From Aldehydirespirator sp965116665 (GTDB lineage: Bacteria > Actinomycetota > Acidimicrobiia > Acidimicrobiales > Aldehydirespiratoraceae), in the NCBI GenBank assembly GCA_965116665.1, contig OZ220709.1, positions 1,922,001 to 1,986,000 on the forward strand: a stretch of DNA of 64,000 bases, in the 5' to 3' direction. Below, in pieces: positions 54,969-63,075 of the stretch. How positions within the stretch are numbered: position 1 is the stretch's first letter; every line of letters starts with the position of its first letter. Below the pieces are notes generated by a model, which saw only the letters and a list, made by a program, of their open reading frames with translations, searched no databases and was not told the origin of the DNA. The position numbers and the translations under genes are program-made.

Positions 54969-56117
54969 GTGCTGCCCCTTCCCGGCCTGGAGGATCTAGG
55001 ACCCCTGAACGGCCGTTCCGTGCTGGTGCGAGTCGACTTCAACGTGCCGCTCGCCAGCAGCGGCGCAGGCTCCGTCGCGGGGATCGCCGACGACCTGCGC
55101 ATCCGGGCCGCGCTGCCCACGCTGCGCTGGCTCCGGACCCAGGGGGCCGAGGTGTCGGCCTGCACCCACCTGGGACGCCCCCAGGGCCGCCCTGACCCCC
55201 GTTTCTCGGTGGAGCCGGTGCGCCGCAGGCTGGCAGAGCTGGCGCCGGAGGTGAATCTGCTGGAGAACCTGCGTTTCGATGCGGGTGAGACCGCCGCCGA
55301 CCCGGCCTTCGTCGACCGCCTCGTCGAGGGCCACGACGCCTACGTGAACGACGCCTTCGGGGCGTCGCACCGGGCCCACGCCTCGATCATCGGCCCGCCC
55401 CAGAGGCTGCCGTCGGCTGCGGGCCGGCTGCTGGCCCGGGAGGTGGAGGTGCTGGGCGGGCTCCGGGAATCGCCCCGGCGGCCGTTCGTGGCCGTGCTGG
55501 GCGGGGCCAAGGTGTCCGACAAGCTCGGCGTGATCGACGCGCTCCTCGAGATGGTGGACTCGCTGGTGATTGGCGGGGCCATGTGCTTCACGTTCCTCAG
55601 GGCCCAGGGACACAGCGTGGGCGCCTCGCTGTGCGAGGACTCGATGGTGGAACGCTGCCAGGAGCTCCTTGCGGGCGGGACCCCGATCCACCTGCCCTAT
55701 GACCTGACCGCGCTCGGCCCCGGCGGGGTGCCTGGTGACCCCGCCGCCGGCGGGGAGGTGCGCCAGGTCGGAGCCGATGTCCCCGACGGCTGGAAGGGCG
55801 TGGACATCGGACCGGGGAGCGCGGCCGCCTTCAGCGACGTTGTCCACGAGGCGGGCACGGTGCTGTGGAACGGGCCGATGGGAGTGTTCGAGGACCCCCG
55901 CTTCGGCGGAGGCACCGGCGCGATCGCCGCGGCCATGGCCGAGACCCGGGCCTTCACCGTGGTCGGTGGCGGCGACAGCGCGGCCGCGGCAAGACGCTTC
56001 GGCGTGGACCGCGACATGGACCACGTGTCCACCGGCGGGGGAGCCTCGCTGGAGCTGATAGAGAAGGGTGACCTGCCGGGACTGGCGGCACTCAGAGGAG
56101 CAATCAATGCGACCTAG
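54969..56117 (+). CDS. pgk: Phosphoglycerate kinase
   Basis: A 382-residue enzyme with SVLVRVDFNVPL, HLGRPQGRPDP, LLENLRFDAGE, DAFGASHRAHAS, GGAKVSDKLGVI and GGGDSAAAA motifs. It makes ATP from 1,3-bisphosphoglycerate. Slightly shorter than average, with no missing motif. GTG start. It overlaps tpiA by 11 nt. Confidence 0.96.
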   Translation: MLPLPGLEDLGPLNGRSVLVRVDFNVPLASSGAGSVAGIADDLRIRAALPTLRWLRTQGAEVSACTHLGRPQGRPDPRFSVEPVRRRLAELAPEVNLLENLRFDAGETAADPAFVDRLVEGHDAYVNDAFGASHRAHASIIGPPQRLPSAAGRLLAREVEVLGGLRESPRRPFVAVLGGAKVSDKLGVIDALLEMVDSLVIGGAMCFTFLRAQGHSVGASLCEDSMVERCQELLAGGTPIHLPYDLTALGPGGVPGDPAAGGEVRQVGADVPDGWKGVDIGPGSAAAFSDVVHEAGTVLWNGPMGVFEDPRFGGGTGAIAAAMAETRAFTVVGGGDSAAAARRFGVDRDMDHVSTGGGASLELIEKGDLPGLAALRGAINAT

Positions 56118-56943
56118 ACGCAGGGCGGCGGGGCGCGAACCGGCGGGCACCGGACGCACGAAACCGGGCCGGATGCCGCTGATCAGCGGCAACTGGAAGA
56201 TGAACCACAACCACTTCGAGGCGATCCAGACGATCCAGAAGCTGGCCTACGCGCTGAACTCCGACGACTACCAGCACGTGGACGTGTCCGTGCATCCGCC
56301 GTTCACCGACCTGCGTTCGGTGCAGACCGTGCTGCAGGCCGACGACATCCCGATCGCGCTGGGCGCCCAGGACTGCCACACCGCCGATTCCGGCGCCTTC
56401 ACCGGCGAGGTGTCGGCCGTCATGCTGGCCAAGCTGGACGTGGCCTACGTCATCGTCGGGCACAGCGAGCGCCGGGGGTTGTTCGGCGAGGACGATGCGC
56501 TGGTCAACGCCAAGGCTCGGGCCGTTCTGCGCCACGGCATGGTGCCCATCGTGTGTGTGGGCGAGACGATCGAGCAGCGCCGGGCCGGCCAGGCCCACGA
56601 CGTGGTGGCCGGCCAGCTGACCGGCAGTCTCGACGGGCTCGACGCCGAGGTGGTGGCCGGGCTGGTGGTGGCGTACGAGCCGGTTTGGGCCATAGGCACC
56701 GGAGAGACGGCTACCCCCGTCGATGCCCAGGACATGTGCAGCCACGTGCGGTCGCTGGTGGCGGCCGGCTGGGGGAGCGACGCCGCGGCGGCGCTGCGGA
56801 TCCAGTACGGAGGGTCGGTCAAGCCGTCGAACGCCCCGGATCTGATGGAGCGGCCCGACATCGATGGCGCCCTGGTGGGCGGAGCCAGCCTGGACGCTGC
56901 CGACTTCGCCCGCATTGTGAACTACCGCCTGTACGCGGCCTGA
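56107..56943 (+). CDS. tpiA: Triosephosphate isomerase
   Basis: A 278-residue enzyme with the active-site Lys in GNWKMN, His in IVGHSERR and Glu in VAYEPVWAIGTGE. ATG 56107 has the good ribosome site AGAGGAG inside the pgk end and gives a basic 22-residue N-terminal extension. ATG 56173 would give the usual length but has no ribosome site. The pgk-tpiA overlap implies translational coupling. Confidence 0.95.
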   Translation: MRPRRRAAGREPAGTGRTKPGRMPLISGNWKMNHNHFEAIQTIQKLAYALNSDDYQHVDVSVHPPFTDLRSVQTVLQADDIPIALGAQDCHTADSGAFTGEVSAVMLAKLDVAYVIVGHSERRGLFGEDDALVNAKARAVLRHGMVPIVCVGETIEQRRAGQAHDVVAGQLTGSLDGLDAEVVAGLVVAYEPVWAIGTGETATPVDAQDMCSHVRSLVAAGWGSDAAAALRIQYGGSVKPSNAPDLMERPDIDGALVGGASLDAADFARIVNYRLYAA

Positions 56944-56996
56944 GCTACCCCGCGCCCGGCGGCACCGGCGGCAGCGGAGCGGGAGCGTGAGACTGG

Positions 56997-57002
56997 TAGC
57001 CT
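56997..57002 (+). promoter_or_regulatory. -10 TAGCCT for secG
   Basis: TAGCCT ends 7 nt before GTG 57010, so secG may have its own leaderless promoter besides readthrough from tpiA. Confidence 0.45.
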
Positions 57003-57009
57003 CGGCACC

Positions 57010-57234
57010 GTGATCTGGTTCATCGCCCCGGTGCAGGTGATCTCCGCGCTCGTGCTGGTGTTCCTGGTGCTGCTGCACAGTGGCAAGGGCGGCGGCCTGT
57101 CGGACATGTTCGGCGGCGGGCTCGGCGCACAGGCCGCCGGATCCACCGTGGTGGAGCGCAACCTGGATCGCATCACCGTCGTCGCCGCGCTGGTCTTCGC
57201 GTTCGCCTCCATCTCCTACGCCCTGGTCGCCTGA
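57010..57234 (+). CDS. secG: Preprotein translocase subunit SecG
   Basis: A 74-residue membrane protein with two hydrophobic helices (about 4-22 and 50-71) and the loop GKGGGLSDMFGGGLG between them, typical for SecG. It supports SecYE in protein export. Location after tpiA is a conserved actinobacterial arrangement. Confidence 0.95.
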   Translation: MIWFIAPVQVISALVLVFLVLLHSGKGGGLSDMFGGGLGAQAAGSTVVERNLDRITVVAALVFAFASISYALVA

Positions 57235-57283
57235 GCAGAGCCGGAAGCGGAGTTCCCGGACCGTGGGAGCCGCCGGCAGCCGG

Positions 57284-57976
57284 TCAGGCGACAGTGAACG
57301 CGACCAGGTAGGCCAGGTGGTTGGGGTTGCCGACGTCGATGTTCTCGTACACCTGTCGCAGCCGTACCTCGAGGCTCTCGATCACGCCTTCGGCGGCGTA
57401 GCGCTCGAAGCGATCCTTGAATCCGTTGGACTCGAAGAGCGCGGAGTTGACCCCGACCACGCCGGCAGAGCCCGAACGAACCACTCGCAACAGCTCCGAC
57501 AACGCTTCGGGCCCGAGGTGTCCGTGAGTGAACACGCCCGAGCTGACGATGCCTGCGTAACTGCCGGTCTCGAGATCGATGGATCCGGTGAGGTCGGCTT
57601 CCATGAGGCGGCGGTAGGAGGGTGCGCCGTCGGGTCCTGACATGGTGCGGGCCTTGTCCAGCATTTCGGGCGAGATGTCGATCCCGTCGACGGGCGAGAT
57701 CCCGAGCCGGGAAAGCTCCAGCCCAACACGGCCGGTGCCGCAGCCCGCGTCGAGCACGGCCCCGGTGCGCGCCGGTGACCGCTCTGCGAAGATCTCGGCC
57801 ACCTGCCGCGCGTAGATGTAGCGGTTGTCGTCGAGGAACTGCTCGTAGGTGGCCGCCCACTTGGCGTACAACTCCCGGTTGTCGTCGGGGTTCTTGACCG
57901 CGTAGGCGGCGTTGAGGCAAGCGGCCAGTTCGGTGTCGGCTTCGTCGGCTGCTCGGGGCGTGCGCTCGTCCGTCAC
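57284..57976 (-). CDS. Class I SAM-dependent methyltransferase
   Basis: A 230-residue protein with SAM motif AVLDAGCGTGRVGLEL, acidic residue in GIDISPEMLDKA and a later GIVSSGVFTHGHLG. The substrate is unknown; the family covers small molecules and lipids. It is convergent with secG, with a 49-nt gap. Confidence 0.9.
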   Translation of the reverse strand: MTDERTPRAADEADTELAACLNAAYAVKNPDDNRELYAKWAATYEQFLDDNRYIYARQVAEIFAERSPARTGAVLDAGCGTGRVGLELSRLGISPVDGIDISPEMLDKARTMSGPDGAPSYRRLMEADLTGSIDLETGSYAGIVSSGVFTHGHLGPEALSELLRVVRSGSAGVVGVNSALFESNGFKDRFERYAAEGVIESLEVRLRQVYENIDVGNPNHLAYLVAFTVA

Positions 57977-57995
57977 GGACAGAACGCTAGCTGCG

Positions 57996-58172
57996 TCAGA
58001 GCGCGGGGTGAGCGGGGCGGCGGGTCTCCCACTCTGCGAGCTGGCGCCGCACTCGGTCGACGTCCTCGCGGCTGACGGGCCGGGAGATCGAGACGTGGTC
58101 GTCGCCGGCCCTGACGGTGAAGCGGAAGCCTCCGGAGGAGGCGGGGGCCGGACCGCTGCCGTTGTTGCTCAT
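57996..58172 (-). CDS. Small basic protein paired with DUF3467
   Basis: A 58-residue product starting MSNNGSGPAPASSGGFRFTV. Its ATG overlaps the stop of the DUF3467 gene by 4 nt, the main evidence. It has a beta strand and a charged helix (REDVDRVRRQLAEWETRR). No family is known to me. Confidence 0.6.
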   Translation of the reverse strand: MSNNGSGPAPASSGGFRFTVRAGDDHVSISRPVSREDVDRVRRQLAEWETRRPAHPAL

Positions 58173-58462
58173 GTTTCCTCCTTGGGTGGTCTCGGCGTTA
58201 TCCGCCCGTGTTGCTGCTCGTACCGGTCGATGTTGGCCGACATGGCCTGGACGATCCGGAACATGGCGCTGGTCGGGATCTTCATCCGCGCCACCACCAG
58301 CACATCGTGGGCGTCGCCTTCATGAGTCGGTGAACGGTGCGACGTGAAATCAATCGTGAACTCATGCGGGGTGTTCCACACGAGCGCGCCGTTGGCGTAG
58401 GTGCCGCCCATGGGAACCGACTCACTGAACGTGACATCCATGACTGTATCATCTGATGCCAT
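58169..58462 (-). CDS. DUF3467 family protein
   Basis: A 97-residue protein with the DUF3467 pattern: YANGALVWNTPHEFTIDF, DVLVVARMKIPTSAMF, IVQAMSANIDRYEQQHG. Function unknown; homologues are widespread in bacteria and archaea. ATG 58462 lies 7 nt after the -10 and is preferred to an upstream GTG. It overlaps the next small gene by 4 nt. Confidence 0.85.
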   Translation of the reverse strand: MASDDTVMDVTFSESVPMGGTYANGALVWNTPHEFTIDFTSHRSPTHEGDAHDVLVVARMKIPTSAMFRIVQAMSANIDRYEQQHGRITPRPPKEET

Positions 58463-58469
58463 GTCATGC

Positions 58470-58499
58470 ACTATACCGTGCTGACAGTCTCTTGCGCAA
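58470..58499 (-). promoter_or_regulatory. Promoter of the DUF3467 pair
   Basis: On the minus strand TTGCGC (58494-58499), an 18-nt spacer and TATAGT (58470-58475), followed 7 nt later by the ATG. Leaderless start predicted. Confidence 0.5.
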
Positions 58500-58626
58500 C
58501 ATGCCCGTTGAAGAGATGGCAGATTCCCCGCCCGTAGCTCCATCGTCGCCGATGGAACGGCCGGTGGAATAGCGACCGCCTGCGTAAGGTTCACACCCAG
58601 ATGGCACGAGCAAGAAACTCCACCTA

Positions 58627-59262
58627 ATGGCGCTGACGACACCCAAGACCCGAGCCGAGGCCTTGACCCGGCAGAAGTGGCTGACGGCTGCCACCATCGG
58701 CTGGAACGTCGTCGAGGGCGTGGTCGCGGTAGCGGCGGGTGTCGCCGCAGGGTCGGTGAGCCTCATCGGCTTCGGGCTGGACTCCGGCATCGAGGTCTCG
58801 GCCGCGGCGATCCTGGCATGGAGGCTGGCCCAGGAGCGCCGCGCGGGCTGCAAGCAGGACGCCGACAAGCGGGCCCAGCGCCTGATCGCGGTGAGCTTCG
58901 CGGCCCTGGCCCTCTACGTCGGGGTGGAGTCGGTGCGCGACCTGATCCTCGCCGACCAACCCGACGCGTCGCTGACCGGGATCGTGATCGCCGCCCTGTC
59001 GCTGGTGGTGATGCCCGTCCTGGCCCGAACCAAGCGGAGGCTGGCCCCGCTGATGGGTTCGCGGGCGGTGGAGGCCGAGGCAAAGCAGACGTTGCTGTGT
59101 GCGCTCATGTCAGGCGGGCTGCTGGTGGGCCTGGGCGCCAATGCCGCCTTGGGATGGTGGTGGGCCGACCCGCTGGCCGGGCTGTTCATCGCCTCACTGG
59201 CCGCCTACGAGACCGTGTCGGTGTGGCGGGCCGACTCCCTTCAAGACACCTGCTGCGCCTGA
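58627..59262 (+). CDS. Short cation-diffusion-facilitator-type transporter
   Basis: A 211-residue membrane protein with about five hydrophobic helices and the metal-site motif SVSLIGFGLDSGIE in the second helix. It lacks the cytosolic C-terminal domain of full CDF proteins, which are near 300 residues. Probably exports a divalent metal; the metal is unknown. Its end is 50 nt before tRNA-Leu(GAG). Confidence 0.82.
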   Translation: MALTTPKTRAEALTRQKWLTAATIGWNVVEGVVAVAAGVAAGSVSLIGFGLDSGIEVSAAAILAWRLAQERRAGCKQDADKRAQRLIAVSFAALALYVGVESVRDLILADQPDASLTGIVIAALSLVVMPVLARTKRRLAPLMGSRAVEAEAKQTLLCALMSGGLLVGLGANAALGWWWADPLAGLFIASLAAYETVSVWRADSLQDTCCA

Positions 59263-59312
59263 GTTCGGCCCGTGGTGGCGGGCACCCTCGCCGCTAGCAT
59301 CGGACGGCTCAC

Positions 59313-59397
59313 GTCGGAGTGGCGGAATTGGCAGACGCGCTAGCTTGAGGGGCTAGTGCCCAGATTGGGCGTGGGGGTTCAAGTCCCCCCTCCGACA
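59313..59397 (+). tRNA. tRNA-Leu (anticodon GAG)
   Basis: Acceptor strands GTCGGAG and CTCCGAC pair fully. The anticodon stem CTAGC/GCTAG encloses TTGAGGG, giving GAG. A long variable arm and T-loop TTCAAGT are present. CCA is not encoded. The transposon left end begins 18 nt after the tRNA. Confidence 0.95.
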
Positions 59398-59415
59398 CTA
59401 ATATAATACAAAAAA

Positions 59416-59441
59416 TGGGGGATTATATATGAAGGTTGCGA
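59416..59441 (+). repeat. Transposon left inverted repeat
   Basis: Begins TGGGGGATTATATA and ends AAGGTTGCGA, matching the right end in reverse except for two adjacent bases in the middle. Confidence 0.88.
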
Positions 59442-59472
59442 GGGTGGGTCGGGCCAACCCAACTTTGGTCGA

Positions 59473-59739
59473 TTAGGTAGCCGGGTAAATCTTGGCGTTG
59501 AGTTCCTCAATGAGGCTCTTGCCGTCGGTGACCTTCCACTCGTAGGACGCTCCGCTGGTGTCGAGGCGCACCCGGTCGCGTCCGACGCGGCGGTCGTGGT
59601 GCACAGCGGTGATGGCCCGGATCGGGATGGTCTGGGTGTCGTCGCGGCCCAGCCGCTTGCGCAGAGTGCGCACGATACGGTCGTCGAGGATCTCGACGGT
59701 GCCGTTGCGGCCACTCTCGTGGATTCTGTAGGTAGCCAT
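59473..59739 (-). CDS. Small PH-like-domain hypothetical protein
   Basis: An 88-residue protein starting MATYRIHESGRNGTVEIL, with a strand pattern DDRIVRTLRKRLGRDD then IPIRAITAVHHDRRVG like bacterial PH-type or DUF4429 domains. It is a passenger gene within the transposon. Function unknown. Confidence 0.6.
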   Translation of the reverse strand: MATYRIHESGRNGTVEILDDRIVRTLRKRLGRDDTQTIPIRAITAVHHDRRVGRDRVRLDTSGASYEWKVTDGKSLIEELNAKIYPAT

Positions 59740-59741
59740 TG

Positions 59742-59885
59742 CTAATCGGTGTCGGTGGGTGTGGTCCGTCGTAGCAATGCGCCGACAACTTGTTCGGGGG
59801 TGGCGTCGGGGTCTTGTTGCAACACTGGCGGTGGCATCGACGACTCGCGTTCGGGATGGCCACGGTCGGAGTCAGTTGCGGTCAT
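59742..59885 (-). CDS. Possible 47-residue passenger protein
   Basis: A short frame starting MTATDSDRGHPERE, ending 2 nt before the PH-like gene start. Close spacing supports co-translation, but there is no family or strong ribosome site. Confidence 0.35.
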   Translation of the reverse strand: MTATDSDRGHPERESSMPPPVLQQDPDATPEQVVGALLRRTTPTDTD

Positions 59886-59916
59886 GACATGGCCTCTCTC
59901 GTGTCGTTCGCCGCAT

Positions 59917-61605
59917 CTACTCTAGCCGTTCGATCATCACTGTGATTTCGGGTTGGCCATCGGTGCCGACGTTGCGGTCCACGACTGAGATGCGATAGCC
60001 GTGGGCGGTGAGTTCGGTGGTGTAGTAGTCGTTCACTGGGATACCGGTTTGCGGCCATCCGCCGCTGGGGGTGAACCATTGGCCTACATGGCCCAGCGGG
60101 CTGTGGCTCGTCGTGATCTGGGCATGCTCGGCTGGGGTGACCATCGCGGTGGTCGGATTCAGCATACGTTGCGGTCTGTTGCCTGTCGGCAGTGTGGTGT
60201 CAACTGCGTAGACGATGACATCGCCGATCTCGCGGGTTGTACGCTCTGTCGGGAGTTCTCGGGGTCCGCACCGCGGAGTGTCGGATCGTCCCTTGGCGGT
60301 AAACGGATCGGCCTCGACGACCAGCGCGGTCGTGGCCGAGGTCGGAATGATGGCAATGACTGGGGCTGCCGCGGCCGTCCCCCATATGGGTCCGCCGGAT
60401 CTCCAGCAGTTCGCTCCCGGTGATCCCGCGGGGTACAGGTCGCGGTACGGTTGATATGGCACCGACTCGACGTGTTGGTGCGGACGCAGAACCACGGTCG
60501 TGGGCTCCGTGGGTGTGATGCATGCCACTTCGGGGCCGTCGAGCCATCCGAGCAGCCACTTGTTCCATCCGGTGACCGGCTCGTGCATCCGCTGATGATG
60601 CAATCCGCTGGTGCTGCCGCGTCCCCATCCGTAGGCCCGCAACCCCATCATGGACCATTCACCACCCGCAGATGACGGGTCGCGTTCGGTGGTGGCATAC
60701 AGATCATCGAGTCCGAGCATGTGCAACAGTTCGTGAGTGGCCGCTGACCTGGCCCAGTAGAAGCGGATGTCGGGGTCCAGGGGGTTGTCGGGTCGTGGTC
60801 CTTCGACTCCGACGACGGCGGAGCTGCCAGTCTGGAACGACGTGGTCGCGTGCTCCACCGTCGTGGCGGTGAATATCATCATGTTGGCCATGTCGGGATG
60901 CGTCTTGCGGACCTCGGCGATGAGCCCCAGCCGTATCCGGTTGCCCAAGAAATCCGGGCCGATGGTGTAGTCGTCGGGGTTCGCGTTCAGGATGATGTCG
61001 TCGTGCTGGTAGAACACCACGTCGGTGCGGCCATGGGATAGCTGTTCGATCTGCGTCTCGACCGCGGCGAGGACTTCGTCGCGGCGGAACTCCGGGACGG
61101 GCAGATCATCGAAGAACCCCGGCGGATCGAAACCGACCGAGACGACATTGACATCGAACCGTTCGACGGGATTCCCCGGATATGTGTAGCTGGACGTGCG
61201 ACGCAGAGCGCGGCAAGCATCGGTGTCCACTGATCCATGGTTGGGCACCGGCTGGGTCGGCGTTCCCGTGGATGCGTCGGCGTCGTTGATGGCTTTGAGC
61301 AATGCCATCATGTCGCCGCGGGTGAACCCGGGCGATTCGTCGGCTTGGAGTATCTGGTCGTAGTAGCGGTCCATGAACACCAGCGCGTGGCTTTTCGACA
61401 ACGGCTGCTCCGGCCGGAACGTGCCGTCGGTGTAGCCCGCGGTGATCCCTACCTCAGCCGCCCACTCAATGGCGTCCACTTCGGGATGATCCGACGGCAC
61501 ATCCGGGAACCGCTGCACCGTCTGCGCGGTGACAGCGCCCCCCACCATGAGCATGAGCGCCGCAACGGCCACAGTGACGACGGTTCGGCGAATGGGTCTG
61601 GGCAT
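59917..61605 (-). CDS. Secreted SLH-domain M6-like metalloprotease
   Basis: A 562-residue exported protein. Residues 1-28 form a signal peptide (RRTVVTVAVAALMLMVGGAVTAQ). An S-layer homology domain follows (FPDVPSDHPEVDAIEWAAEVGITAGYTDGTFRPEQPLS, about 33-90), then a zinc protease with HELLH at 291-295 and GLDD after it (HExxHxxGxxD type) and the GGEWSMMG segment typical of M6 proteases. It probably acts at the cell surface, with SLH attached to the wall. It is an unusual cargo for an insertion-sequence-type transposon. Confidence 0.85.
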   Translation of the reverse strand: MPRPIRRTVVTVAVAALMLMVGGAVTAQTVQRFPDVPSDHPEVDAIEWAAEVGITAGYTDGTFRPEQPLSKSHALVFMDRYYDQILQADESPGFTRGDMMALLKAINDADASTGTPTQPVPNHGSVDTDACRALRRTSSYTYPGNPVERFDVNVVSVGFDPPGFFDDLPVPEFRRDEVLAAVETQIEQLSHGRTDVVFYQHDDIILNANPDDYTIGPDFLGNRIRLGLIAEVRKTHPDMANMMIFTATTVEHATTSFQTGSSAVVGVEGPRPDNPLDPDIRFYWARSAATHELLHMLGLDDLYATTERDPSSAGGEWSMMGLRAYGWGRGSTSGLHHQRMHEPVTGWNKWLLGWLDGPEVACITPTEPTTVVLRPHQHVESVPYQPYRDLYPAGSPGANCWRSGGPIWGTAAAAPVIAIIPTSATTALVVEADPFTAKGRSDTPRCGPRELPTERTTREIGDVIVYAVDTTLPTGNRPQRMLNPTTAMVTPAEHAQITTSHSPLGHVGQWFTPSGGWPQTGIPVNDYYTTELTAHGYRISVVDRNVGTDGQPEITVMIERLE

Positions 61606-61608
61606 GGT

Positions 61609-61749
61609 GGCTCCCCTCGTGTGGGCTGGGTGTCGTGTCGTATCAACACCGTGTGCCGGACCCGAGGGGAGCCATGCGGCATCCTCAACCCACTAGGTGG
61701 TGGTCTGGCACGAGAAGATCCACGACCGGACCTCGGTGTTGATACGACA
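61609..61749. repeat. Nested inverted repeats upstream of the metalloprotease
   Basis: An 11-bp pair GGCTCCCCTCG (61609-61619) and CGAGGGGAGCC (61663-61673), and a perfect 16-bp pair TGTCGTATCAACACCG (61636-61651) with its complement at 61734-61749. They cover the protease ribosome site region. The rest of 61606-61912 holds the hairpin at 61841-61867 and no gene. Confidence 0.6.
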
Positions 61750-61840
61750 GCACCGACCCTAGAACATCGAGGCCAGCCCGGCAGTCTGACGGGTCGCCCA
61801 TGGCCGAATGCAGCCCCCATAAGCTCGCGCTAAGCGCGAA

Positions 61841-61867
61841 CAAGCCGGGACTCGGAATCCCGGCTTG
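61841..61867. terminator. Perfect 10-bp hairpin
   Basis: CAAGCCGGGA / TCCCGGCTTG with a 7-nt loop, 45 nt before the 66-residue gene. It may end transcription or insulate the two divergent passenger units; there is no T-run. Confidence 0.45.
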
Positions 61868-61912
61868 CAAGCGATCTCACCCGACGAGTCGGGAGAAAGG
61901 ATCAATCAAGTC

Positions 61913-62113
61913 ATGAAGACTCTAGATGAGCGCGTGGATGAACGCAAGGACAGACACCCGTTCGGGTTCGTGTCCAGCGGTGCCTACCCGCTGCACCGCC
62001 AGAAGATCAAGGGACGCATCCTCGACGAAGCCGTCGCCGAGACCGAAGCCAAGATCGCAGAGTACGACAAGCTGATCGAAGCTGAGGCTCAGGCAGCTAC
62101 GAGTTCGCGGTAG
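61913..62113 (+). CDS. Small 66-residue passenger protein
   Basis: Starts MKTLDERVDERKDRHPFGFV, with a ribosome site GGGAGAAAGG, and a helical C-terminus (DEAVAETEAKIAEYDKLIEAEA). It overlaps the transposase 3' end by 25 nt in convergent orientation. Function unknown; it is the only plus-strand gene in the transposon. Confidence 0.6.
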   Translation: MKTLDERVDERKDRHPFGFVSSGAYPLHRQKIKGRILDEAVAETEAKIAEYDKLIEAEAQAATSSR

Positions 62114-63054
62114 GTGATGTCGCGGCCGAACATCGAGGCCACCACTGCGGCCATCTGGTCGGCGGTGTCGGCGTCACGGATGTTGCGCTTCGCCGCGAAC
62201 GAGTCCACGTAGCGTTGCAGATGCTTGACGGACAGTTTGTGGTAGACGCCCTTGTGGGCTCGCTTCAATGTGGACCACAGCGACTCGATGGCGTTGGTGT
62301 CGATGTTCACGCCGTCCAGATAGCGGACGTACTCACCCGCCGAGTGGCGCACCGTTTCGTGATGCGGCAGATGATGGTAGGCGCGGGCATCATCCGAGTA
62401 GACCGTCGCAGATGCAGCAACGTGGTCGGCCAGGAACGCCCCAGTCGTCGCGGCGTCCACTCGGTCGATGACCGCGGCAGTGACCTTGCCGGTCGCTCTG
62501 TCGCGAGCCCCGATCACTGCGGTCTTGCCCACCGGACCACGGCCAGCGTTCAGCCGCTTGTTGGCGTGCTTGTTGCGTTCCAGCCCGCCCACGAACGTCT
62601 CATCAACCTCGACCGGGCCTGCCATCTCCACGACATCGGCCAGCACCGCGAATGCTTCGCGGATGCGGTGCAACATGTACCAGGCCGTCTTCTGTGTCAC
62701 GCCGATGTCGCGGTGCAGCTTCATGGACGAGACGCCCTTCAGTGAGGTCAGTTCCAGATAGATGGCGATGGCCCACTTGCGCAGCCCGATCTTGGACGAC
62801 GCGATGGCCGTGCCGGTCTTGACGGAGAAATACTGGGAGCAGTCGCGGCACCGGTACGGCATCGACCGATGCACCGCCTCGATGGTGTTCGCAGAGTCGC
62901 AATGACCGCAGCGCCGTCCGGCGGGCCAGATGATCGACTCGAACCAGACACGGGCCGCGTCATCGGTCGGGAACCGGTCCATCAACTCGATCAGATCAAT
63001 GCCCCGACGATGGTTGCGACCGGGTGCTTTATGCGTCTCTACCTCGGGGTTCAT
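62089..63054 (-). CDS. IS1595-family (ISXO2-like) transposase
   Basis: A 321-residue transposase. The N-terminal zinc ribbon uses Cys49/52 (CGHC) and Cys69/72 (CRDC). The catalytic core has Asp151 (VEVDETFVGG), an acidic pair at 221-222 (VYSDDARAY) and Asn254-Glu257 (IDTNAIESLW), the DDE/N triad of the family. It cuts and pastes DNA between the inverted repeats. It appears complete. Confidence 0.93.
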   Translation of the reverse strand: MNPEVETHKAPGRNHRRGIDLIELMDRFPTDDAARVWFESIIWPAGRRCGHCDSANTIEAVHRSMPYRCRDCSQYFSVKTGTAIASSKIGLRKWAIAIYLELTSLKGVSSMKLHRDIGVTQKTAWYMLHRIREAFAVLADVVEMAGPVEVDETFVGGLERNKHANKRLNAGRGPVGKTAVIGARDRATGKVTAAVIDRVDAATTGAFLADHVAASATVYSDDARAYHHLPHHETVRHSAGEYVRYLDGVNIDTNAIESLWSTLKRAHKGVYHKLSVKHLQRYVDSFAAKRNIRDADTADQMAAVVASMFGRDITYRELVAA

Positions 63055-63075
63055 ACCCCTTAGTGTACCGCACTT

